Assembly: GCA_017392525.1 (NCBI GenBank)
Contig: JAFOVD010000006.1
Span: 1-64,000 of the forward strand
DNA length: 64,000 nt
Reading direction: 5' to 3'
Source: Lachnospiraceae bacterium
Lineage (GTDB): Bacteria > Bacillota > Clostridia > Lachnospirales > Lachnospiraceae
Below the pieces are notes generated by a model. That model was not told the DNA's origin. It did no database searches and saw nothing but the letters and a program-made list of their open reading frames with translations. Within the stretch, counting starts at the first letter, position 1. Every line of letters begins with the position of its first letter. Positions 27,952 through 34,716 of this stretch are shown piece after piece. A program made the position numbers and the translations under genes.

Positions 27952-28310
27952 TTAGTATCTTCCACTAATATTATCCGGGCTCCATTTACCAGACAATCTA
28001 TGTAATCTATTGTCTTGATTAACAGAAAGCACTAAATAAGCATATGAATAGTTCCCATATACATTATTTGATATATAACGATAACTTCCTGTTGGCACAT
28101 ATACTCTCGAAGAACACATATTAGGGAATATCGCACCATAATTACGTGTATTAGATGTACCTGCCACACCTGCTGTAAATCCAATTACCCCTTTATTGCT
28201 CTTTACATAACTAGCTGTATTATCCGTTTTTAATCTTGGGGAAATTGCAGACATGCACATACCATCAGCGTACCAAATAGACCTATACCTAAAATTTTCT
28301 TTTTTCTCAT
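27952..28310 (-). pseudogene. Secreted small protein split by a frameshift
   Basis: A start at 28310 with an ideal AGGAGG site gives a signal-peptide start (MRKKKILGIGLFGTLMV) but runs into a TAA at 28230 after 26 residues. A second frame, open from 28260 to 27952, continues with MCMSAISPRLKTDN and ends in GKWSPDNISGRY, and has no ribosome site of its own. One inserted base (or two deleted) near 28258-28266 would join them into about 118 residues with a CMSA cleavage site. It is the first gene after the ECF promoter. It could be a sequencing error, a real mutation, or phase variation. I do not recognise the mature part. Confidence 0.7.
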
Positions 28311-28364
28311 AATAAATCCTCCTCGAATTTTTCTCGTAAGTTCCTACTTATTCCTTACCTATAA

Positions 28365-28392
28365 TAGACGTCGATAAACGCGAAAAGGTTCC
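28365..28392 (-). promoter_or_regulatory. ECF-type promoter of the island operon
   Basis: Minus strand: GGAACC (28387-28392), 16 nt, CGTCTA (28365-28370), preceded by TG and followed in the spacer by TTTT. The same elements and spacing occur ahead of the sigma-factor gene. Confidence 0.75.
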
Positions 28393-28402
28393 ATTATTTT
28401 AT

Positions 28403-28429
28403 AAAAAAAGAACCCACTTTCGTGAGTTC
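28403..28429 (-). terminator. Terminator after the small membrane protein (module copy A)
   Basis: GAACTCAC, GAAA loop, GTGGGTTC, then a run of T on the minus strand; 8 bp with one wobble. The T run nearly touches the ECF -35. Confidence 0.8.
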
Positions 28430-28448
28430 CCTTTCATAAAATATAAAT

Positions 28449-28712
28449 TTACATAGGCCCCAGTATATTCTGCCCACCTTTTAACTTCAATTCCGCTTTC
28501 ATTTGTTCTTTATAGACATCAGCTTCTAATTGCTCTGTCGAAGGAGTAATATCTTTAACATCTACTGGTGGATTTTCTCCAGAAAATGTCCTTTCTTTTC
28601 TACTCCCATCCACCTGTTTCTTATAATCATGATCAGAGTAAGTTTTTATAATTACAGGTGTAATTATAACCACAAATACAATTGCTATTAGTATTATTAA
28701 TGATACATTCAT
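28449..28712 (-). CDS. Small single-span membrane protein
   Basis: 87 residues from the ATG at 28712, which has GAGGAGGG 6 nt upstream (an in-frame ATG at 28763 lacks a site). One N-terminal transmembrane helix (about residues 3-23) and a charged cytoplasmic or extracytoplasmic tail (KQVDGSRKERTFSGENPPVD, EQMKAELKLKGG). Unknown family. It lies between the anti-sigma gene and module copy A. An imperfect hairpin at 28795-28838 (CTTTTGTTT / AAACAAAAG, flanked by GCAC/GTGC) separates it from the anti-sigma gene. Confidence 0.65.
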   Translation of the reverse strand: MNVSLIILIAIVFVVIITPVIIKTYSDHDYKKQVDGSRKERTFSGENPPVDVKDITPSTEQLEADVYKEQMKAELKLKGGQNILGPM

Positions 28713-28872
28713 AGTAATCCCTCCTCTTAACTGCATAATAATACATACCACAATAATACACAATAGTTATAAGCACTATATCTGATTCCCCGAAGCACAT
28801 ACTTTTGTTTCACATTTTATTAAACAAAAGCTAAGTGCCATAAAAGCAATCATCAGTTTTACAAAAGCCGTA

Positions 28873-30066
28873 TTACATATCAATCTTTTTAATCTCATAT
28901 CCCTCTTTTGCCGCATCTTCATTCCACCACTCTAATATACTATTAAATTCGCTCTCACTTGATTCTTCTATACATTCAACTTCATAATCATCTAAACAAT
29001 AATCAACATCAATATAGTTTCCATTTTCTGTTTTATACAAAAACATAACTATATCGTCAATCATAGTATTTCCTCGTACGAACACATAACAACATCCATC
29101 TTTAATTCTTTCACCTTCTCCATATGATTCTGCCACTGTCTTGAATTGCTCATACTTATCTCTGCACTCCTGCTCATCGTACTCTACAGTATTCGCCGAA
29201 TGTTTCTCTTTGTAATAAGGCCCCATTATTCCATTATTTTTATATACTCCCAGAATTGTTCCACTTACTGCCTCAATTTCCACCTGATAAGAATCCTTGT
29301 TCTTCACATCATATAAGTTAACATCCGCTGTTCGCTCATATCCTCCATCAATACCACCGCAAAAACTATGCAAACGAACTGACACTGTCAAATCTTCTTC
29401 ACTAACACCAAAGCAACTTTCTATTTTATCTATCGCCATCGACTTCAGTTCTTCATCTGAACAGACTTCTATATTAAGCTCTTCATCATTTTTATCAGTA
29501 CGCTCTTGGAGCGCATAGTTTTCTTTATAACTATAATCAATGTATTCCAACAATTCTTCATCCGTTAATTCCCTATCCGGCAAGTAATACTTGCATAGCT
29601 TAGGATAAAAACAAATTGTCTCCGCATCCACATCTTCTTCACTATCTATAACCAATAATTCCTTCTCCGGATATAATCCCTCCGATTCATATTTGATTCG
29701 TAATGTCTGCATCCTATCTCTTTCAGAATCGGTAAAATCTCTTGTGAATATAGCCGCTGGCACAGTCGCTTCATCAGCGTTCTCGACCATTTCTTCCTTT
29801 TCTTCCTCACTGAGACTTTGTAACCGATTCTTTAAGTGATTTACATTCGCTTTTCCAGAAATTCCAATAACAGAAATGACTACGCATACCAGCGCAAATG
29901 ATGCTATCAGTCGTTTCGTTCTTCGCGGTATCACAATTATTTTTTGCCCCTTACTTTTTTCTATTCCTTCCGCTATTTTCTCTTTAATCATCTGATCAAA
30001 ACCATCCGGCAGTGGTAGCTCCGACTTTCTAAACTCTTCTTTTATTTTTTCATCAATTATCTCCAT
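28873..30066 (-). CDS. Probable anti-sigma factor with extracytoplasmic domain
   Basis: About 397 residues. A short cytoplasmic part (1-48; PLPDGFDQMIKEKIAEGIEKS) may bind sigma, one transmembrane helix lies at about 50-70, and a large outer domain of about 320 residues follows, rich in acidic residues with several cysteines and unlike any I know. Start chosen at the ATG 30066, 8 nt after AGGAGG. It overlaps the sigma gene by 14 nt, the usual layout for ECF sigma and anti-sigma pairs. The anti-sigma role is inferred from context and topology. Confidence 0.7.
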   Translation of the reverse strand: MEIIDEKIKEEFRKSELPLPDGFDQMIKEKIAEGIEKSKGQKIIVIPRRTKRLIASFALVCVVISVIGISGKANVNHLKNRLQSLSEEEKEEMVENADEATVPAAIFTRDFTDSERDRMQTLRIKYESEGLYPEKELLVIDSEEDVDAETICFYPKLCKYYLPDRELTDEELLEYIDYSYKENYALQERTDKNDEELNIEVCSDEELKSMAIDKIESCFGVSEEDLTVSVRLHSFCGGIDGGYERTADVNLYDVKNKDSYQVEIEAVSGTILGVYKNNGIMGPYYKEKHSANTVEYDEQECRDKYEQFKTVAESYGEGERIKDGCCYVFVRGNTMIDDIVMFLYKTENGNYIDVDYCLDDYEVECIEESSESEFNSILEWWNEDAAKEGYEIKKIDM

Positions 30067-30556
30067 CTTCACTTCCTCCTTCCGTCAGTTCTGAGCGCAA
30101 CATCTCTCGACCTCTATTTAACCTTGATTTAACGGTTCCAACCGGCAAACCTGTAACCTTATGAATTGTCTTTATATCCAGTTCTCTAGCATAAAAGAGA
30201 TATACTATTTCCCGATACTTTTCCGGCAATTCTGATACCGTTTTCCATATTGACTGTTCTTCCACACTCTTTTCAATATCATCTTTTGCACATAAGCTAT
30301 TCTCATAATCTGTTATGCAAAGCATATCCTTTCGTTTTCGCAAAAGGCTATACGATTCATTATGAACAATCTTATAGAGCCACGAATCGATACTTTCCTT
30401 TTTCTGTATTTTATTTCTGTTTACATATGCCTTGACAATCGCATTGCCAACTGCCTCCTCCGCTTCATCTATATTATGCGTAATCACTAACGCATGTTTA
30501 TATAGCCATTCTTTATTCTTAAGAATCGCCTCCGTAAGCATTTCCATTCCAATCAT
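30053..30556 (-). CDS. ECF sigma factor (sigma-70 family)
   Basis: 167 residues, two domains. Sigma-2 (about 8-75): AEEAVGNAIVKAYVNRNKI, and DSWLYKIVHNESYSLLRKRK. Sigma-4 (about 105-160): SELPEKYREIVYLFYARELDIKTI and LPVGTVKSRLNRGREMLR. The GGAGG site is 11 nt upstream. Its own upstream ECF promoter suggests autoregulation. The signal is unknown, but an envelope cue through the adjacent anti-sigma factor is likely. Confidence 0.93.
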   Translation of the reverse strand: MIGMEMLTEAILKNKEWLYKHALVITHNIDEAEEAVGNAIVKAYVNRNKIQKKESIDSWLYKIVHNESYSLLRKRKDMLCITDYENSLCAKDDIEKSVEEQSIWKTVSELPEKYREIVYLFYARELDIKTIHKVTGLPVGTVKSRLNRGREMLRSELTEGGSEDGDN

Positions 30557-30603
30557 AGTTATTCTGTCCTCCGATGCCGGTAATATCTAGACTCCACATA
30601 TAA

Positions 30604-30631
30604 TAGACGCATCTATTATACAAAAGGTTCC
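30604..30631 (-). promoter_or_regulatory. ECF-type autoregulatory promoter of the sigma gene
   Basis: Minus strand: GGAACC (30626-30631), TTTT, 16 nt total spacing, CGTCTA (30604-30609). It matches the promoter at 28365-28392 in both elements, the following TTATA bases and spacing. Confidence 0.78.
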
Positions 30632-30650
30632 ATCATTTTTTATTTTTTAT

Positions 30651-30679
30651 AAAAAAAGGAACCCACCTCCGTGAGTTCC
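30651..30679 (-). terminator. Terminator after the 851-residue protein (module copy B)
   Basis: GGAACTCAC, GGAG loop, GTGGGTTCC, then seven T on the minus strand; 9 bp with one wobble. Confidence 0.85.
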
Positions 30680-30698
30680 CTTTCGTAAAGAATATATT

Positions 30699-33254
30699 TT
30701 AATCTACATAGGAAATAAATATATTTCCGGCTGCTACAAAATCTGCGCTCGCATCTGACTGTGCTACAGACGAAGTATTTCCACTCACTGGATTATAGAT
30801 ATAAACATTGCTTGAATCATATCCAATAAGCAGAACCGCTTCTCCACTGCTATTAATCGCATATACAGGATTCCCTTGTGCAATATAGTAAAGAACTTCC
30901 TGCATATTACATCCTGTCAAATCCAATACCGTTGCATCTTTCAATGCTGCCTGCAGGATAGAAATCGGTTTCTCTCCCTGATTCAACAGTGAATGAACAT
31001 CCACGCTCTCGCCTTCTCGAACAAGTATTGCACTAATTGCCTGTGCAATAGAGCTCTCAGAAGTATCATCCGCGCCAACACTCAGTCCACTCAGTGAGTT
31101 CACATACGAAGCTTTTCCACGTTTCCAGATATACTGGTTGGTGTTATCCACAACAATACCCATATTTTCATCTGCCGTTGTGATTGCTTCCTGCACATCC
31201 GTTCCAGCATAAACGACGCGATTACCTACATATACATAGTAACGAACTTCCGATTCAGAAGCTTCTACAGAAATCGTCTTATTTGAATCTGCCAGCACCA
31301 ATCCTGAATAGGATAACTGAATTGCTGAAATACTTTCCTCTTCTGTAAGATCAGCCATCGTAAATGTAAGCTGTGCAATATCATCCTTGGAAACAGAGAC
31401 GCTAACCGTCTTATTCTTTTCACCGGAAGTATTCTTAATCACATCTGTTCCGGATACACTGAATGTTCCATCTGCCTGTTTTGTACAGAGTTCCAGGCTT
31501 AGCATGATATTCGATTCTTTATCAACAGAATCAATATATGCGCCATCCGCTGTATATTCTTTCAAGACATCCTTGCTACCGGCGACTTCCTGAATCGTCA
31601 CTTTTGACATTGGATATACGTTACCACCTGCTGCATCTGTGGTAATGTTACCCTCTTCCAATGTTCCGTATACCAAATCCTCATCCATAAATGCAAGGAC
31701 CTTTAGCATTTCTCCATTGTCCGCTGTCAAATCATAAGTGGATTCATCTTCCAAATCCATCACATGAATTGTACTACTTGCTCCACCTTCATCCATCCAA
31801 GCAATGTATCGACCGGACTTTGATGCCGCATACATGTCATCTGTTAGATTTGTAAGCATTTCCGATGTTGTAAGAGAGTCCAAATCCACCTTGATCAAAG
31901 TACCGTCGACCATGATATAAAAATCACCTGAAGAGCTCTCATAGAGCAAATCGCTAAATCCAGCCTTCAAAATCTGATAGGAATTTGTCGTCTGAATAAA
32001 TGTCTGCTCAATCGCCTGACCGGTACTACTATCATAATGATAGAGATTAATACCGACACTGCCTTCATGCTCTCCGGCATTCATGTAACCATAAACAATA
32101 AAGTCCATCGTACCGGTCTCATCAATATCCAAAAGAAGAATATCATGATTCTGGTTCCAGACACGACTGTCTGTTACGTCATCACCATAGAAAGAAAAGA
32201 CCGTTGTAAGTGTCTTTTTGTTCTGATTATATTCATAAAGTGCTCCCGCTTGAACAAAGCTTACGATTGTTCCTGTCTCATTTGAAAGATAGGAAACATC
32301 TGCTGAATTCAATCCGGTTGTCAGCACGTTATCCTTAATGCTAATTGCTGCACTATTCACAATTTCTTCCATTGTACGTTCATAATCAAGCAGATACATA
32401 CGTGTCTCTGTATAACGTACTTTGAAATATTCTTCTACATTATAATATTCTGTGCCGCCACTTCCTTCGCGTGACATCTGATAACTCAGGATAATCGCAT
32501 TGTAGTTACTATTGATATCCGTCAGTTTAATATCAACATCTCCAACTATATTTCCATCGAATCCATCCCATGCAACATCGTCTACTGTAGAATTAATTGT
32601 CACACAATTTAAAGTATCGCCTTCTGTATCTTCATCTGTTTCCACATAGGAGCTTATAGAATCTTTGTCACCGGCAAGTGCCTTGTCATGAAAATCCAGT
32701 GCAAAATCCAGTGCTTCCTGCGCATAAGAACCATCCTCCGGAATCAGAACTCTGGTGTAATAATAAATAGACTCTCCGTCTACATCCAAAGTAATAATAA
32801 ACAGATATTCTTCACCCTCTTCAATCAAGTTCTCCAATTTAACAGTTGTTGAAATCTGATTGTCTTTGATGTCATAATCTTTAATCTCAGTCTCGGCAAT
32901 TTTTCGTTCTGTATCTGTTGAACGGATTTCATAACTGATTCCTTCAATATCTTTGCCATTTGTATTGATATTCATGGTCAATTTTCTGTCGTCCGTAAGC
33001 GGAACAACAGCATTTCTCATATATAGGCCATCCATCTCAGTGGTGTATCCGTAAAGTGTATTAATATTCTGCCCAAGGGCTTCCATGGAGATTGTTGGCA
33101 ACGTCGGCTCTGTCATCTCTGTGGAATCCTTCTTCCATTTAAAATTCAAAACAATATTGAAAAATATAAGTCCAACAAAAAAAATCAGAATCAATACCAG
33201 GATTCTCTGTCGAACCTCTTTACTCAATCCGCGTTCACGAAACGATAACTTCAT
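30699..33254 (-). CDS. Large membrane-anchored protein with a degenerate C39-like domain
   Basis: 851 residues. N-terminal TM anchor at about 18-38, then an extracytoplasmic part. Residues about 320-570 have propeller-like repeats (DILLLDIDETGTMDFIVYGY, GRYIAWMDEGG, STIHVMDLEDE). The last 120 residues follow the C39-like peptidase layout: SIAQAISAIL, LLNQGEKPI, VLYYIAQGNPVYAINSSGE, AVLLIGYDSSNVYIYNPVSG. The expected Cys, His and Asp are absent (SSIAQ, GEAV, YNP), so it is probably not a protease. The ribosome site is AGGAG. No known name. Confidence 0.7.
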   Translation of the reverse strand: MKLSFRERGLSKEVRQRILVLILIFFVGLIFFNIVLNFKWKKDSTEMTEPTLPTISMEALGQNINTLYGYTTEMDGLYMRNAVVPLTDDRKLTMNINTNGKDIEGISYEIRSTDTERKIAETEIKDYDIKDNQISTTVKLENLIEEGEEYLFIITLDVDGESIYYYTRVLIPEDGSYAQEALDFALDFHDKALAGDKDSISSYVETDEDTEGDTLNCVTINSTVDDVAWDGFDGNIVGDVDIKLTDINSNYNAIILSYQMSREGSGGTEYYNVEEYFKVRYTETRMYLLDYERTMEEIVNSAAISIKDNVLTTGLNSADVSYLSNETGTIVSFVQAGALYEYNQNKKTLTTVFSFYGDDVTDSRVWNQNHDILLLDIDETGTMDFIVYGYMNAGEHEGSVGINLYHYDSSTGQAIEQTFIQTTNSYQILKAGFSDLLYESSSGDFYIMVDGTLIKVDLDSLTTSEMLTNLTDDMYAASKSGRYIAWMDEGGASSTIHVMDLEDESTYDLTADNGEMLKVLAFMDEDLVYGTLEEGNITTDAAGGNVYPMSKVTIQEVAGSKDVLKEYTADGAYIDSVDKESNIMLSLELCTKQADGTFSVSGTDVIKNTSGEKNKTVSVSVSKDDIAQLTFTMADLTEEESISAIQLSYSGLVLADSNKTISVEASESEVRYYVYVGNRVVYAGTDVQEAITTADENMGIVVDNTNQYIWKRGKASYVNSLSGLSVGADDTSESSIAQAISAILVREGESVDVHSLLNQGEKPISILQAALKDATVLDLTGCNMQEVLYYIAQGNPVYAINSSGEAVLLIGYDSSNVYIYNPVSGNTSSVAQSDASADFVAAGNIFISYVD

Positions 33255-33305
33255 TCGTAGCTCCTAACCTGTAAATCTCAAGGAAATGAATCATTTCCCA
33301 GAAAA

Positions 33306-34163
33306 CTACAACAAAAATATACTTATAATAATGAAAACCAATCCTATCAACCCACGACGACTGATTTTCTCCTTGAGAAACAGCACTGCACACATAATTG
33401 CAACCATCACTGAACAATTGTATAGAGGCCCAACAACAGTCGGCTCTCCTGCCTGTAAAGCTCTTGCGTATGCAATTGTCGACAAACAGTAAGAGCAACC
33501 GGAAAGTAGACAAAGCAGTGCACTATAGAGCGTTATCCTCTTCCATTCCTTGCTACCCTTTGAAAAAATAACAACAATCCAGCATAACACGCAAGCAATT
33601 GTAATTCGAATCGGATAAACCATCCCTGCGTCCACTGTCGTTGGAAATAACTTATCCAAAATCTGTACCATCGTCGCAAGAATAATAAACAAAAGAGCCA
33701 TTAGTAATCCACTTTTATTGGAACACTCAATCGATAGCAGAACCACACCCGCAACAATTAGCGCCATGCCAATAAGCACAATAACAGCAAATCCCGATTT
33801 CTCGATTATAATTCCATATAACAGGGTAAATACCAACACCAGTTTTTGAAACGGTACTGCTTCATGAACATCCATCTGTCCTAACGCCATTGTAAAACAG
33901 AGAATTGCAGCTCCCATAATAATTCCGCCTACAATCAATCTCAAATAATTCTGGAATCCAAGTCCCATCAGAGAAACCGTTGCACTGGTTGTCATATAAC
34001 CTGACCAGGCGAAAAAAGATAAAACCGTTAATACAAGTCCGGCTGCAGATGCTTCACCTGTATACTTCAGCCCTGCCTTTGCCAGGACGGGTGCCATTCC
34101 TAAAAAAATCATAGCAAGCAGAGCAAACCAAACCCAATGAATCTGTATCTGTTCTAAAAACAT
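33306..34163 (-). CDS. EamA/DMT-family transporter
   Basis: 285 residues, about ten hydrophobic segments in two halves, as in drug/metabolite transporters. The N-terminal block (WVWFALLAMIFLGMAPVLAKAGLKY) and the second-half PTVVGPLYNCSVMVAIMCAVLFLKEK fit the EamA domain. Substrate unknown. It is divergent from the CsoR-type gene, and the 851-residue gene starts 51 bp downstream. Confidence 0.82.
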   Translation of the reverse strand: MFLEQIQIHWVWFALLAMIFLGMAPVLAKAGLKYTGEASAAGLVLTVLSFFAWSGYMTTSATVSLMGLGFQNYLRLIVGGIIMGAAILCFTMALGQMDVHEAVPFQKLVLVFTLLYGIIIEKSGFAVIVLIGMALIVAGVVLLSIECSNKSGLLMALLFIILATMVQILDKLFPTTVDAGMVYPIRITIACVLCWIVVIFSKGSKEWKRITLYSALLCLLSGCSYCLSTIAYARALQAGEPTVVGPLYNCSVMVAIMCAVLFLKEKISRRGLIGLVFIIISIFLL

Positions 34164-34210
34164 ATAAAAAATCTCCTATTTCTCCGCACTTTTACAGTTC
34201 TTTGTACTAA

Positions 34211-34291
34211 TTGCAAAGACTTTATTAAAATGATATACTCTAAAAAGCTTGGCAAAATCTTATTCTACACATGATAAAGATCTTTGCCAAG
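34211..34291 (+). promoter_or_regulatory. csoR-type promoter with inverted repeat at the start
   Basis: TTGCAA (34211-34216), 17 nt, TATACT (34234-34239) preceded by TG. Starting at about +1 is an inverted repeat: CTTGGCAAA (34248-34256) and TTTGCCAAG (34283-34291), with ATCTTAT / ATAAAGAT inside. It could be the repressor's operator or a leader hairpin. Confidence 0.6.
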
Positions 34292-34333
34292 TTGTATTTT
34301 GTAGCAAAACGCTACCCACGAGGAGGCTTACAG

Positions 34334-34657
34334 ATGTCTGAACATCATGAACACAGTGAACATGAACATCACGAACATTGTCATTCTCATACTCATCATC
34401 ATGAAAATACGAAGGCCGTAATCAACCGCATGAATCGTGCCATTGGTCATATGGAATCCGTAAAAAAAATGGTGGAAGATGGTAGAGATTGCAGTGAAGT
34501 TCTGATTCAGATTGCTGCAGTGCGTTCTGCTATCAATAACATAGGTAAGATTATTCTTGAAGATCACATCAAACATTGCGTTGTCGACGCAGTACAGACC
34601 GGAGATGAAAAATGTCTCCAGGATCTCGAAGACGCAATCAATAAGTTTATCAAATAA
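34334..34657 (+). CDS. CsoR-family metal-sensing repressor with His-rich tail
   Basis: 107 residues from the ATG at 34334 (GAGGAGG upstream). Residues 2-24 are a histidine-rich tail (more than ten His, one Cys). The four-helix CsoR core follows (INRMNRAIGHMESVKKMVEDG). C53, H78 and C82 keep the 25- and 4-residue spacing of the copper sensor CsoR (Cys-His-Cys), not the RcnR or FrmR sets. So it is probably a copper-responsive repressor. No copper ATPase or chaperone is adjacent. Confidence 0.85.
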   Translation: MSEHHEHSEHEHHEHCHSHTHHHENTKAVINRMNRAIGHMESVKKMVEDGRDCSEVLIQIAAVRSAINNIGKIILEDHIKHCVVDAVQTGDEKCLQDLEDAINKFIK

Positions 34658-34716
34658 TCACCTTGTATTATATCTTATTAAAAGTCGCTAAGCAATGAAG
34701 CGACAGGAGGAAACCC

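Larger units (their letters stand above)
28361..28440 (-). repeat. Terminator-ECF promoter module, copy A
   Basis: About 80 bp similar to 30600-30690: ATAATAGACG, then AAAAGGTTCCAT, then TTTTATAAAAAAAG, AACCCAC, CGTGAGTTCCCTTTC, in the same order and orientation. Confidence 0.7.
30600..30690 (-). repeat. Terminator-ECF promoter module, copy B
   Basis: Direct repeat partner of 28361-28440. Together the copies bracket the sigma, anti-sigma and small membrane protein genes. Confidence 0.7.

Noticed and set aside
28361..30690. Attachment sites of a mobile element
   Set aside because: The direct repeats look like att-style flanks, but there is no integrase, transposase or excisionase between or near them, and the repeated part is a functional terminator and promoter.
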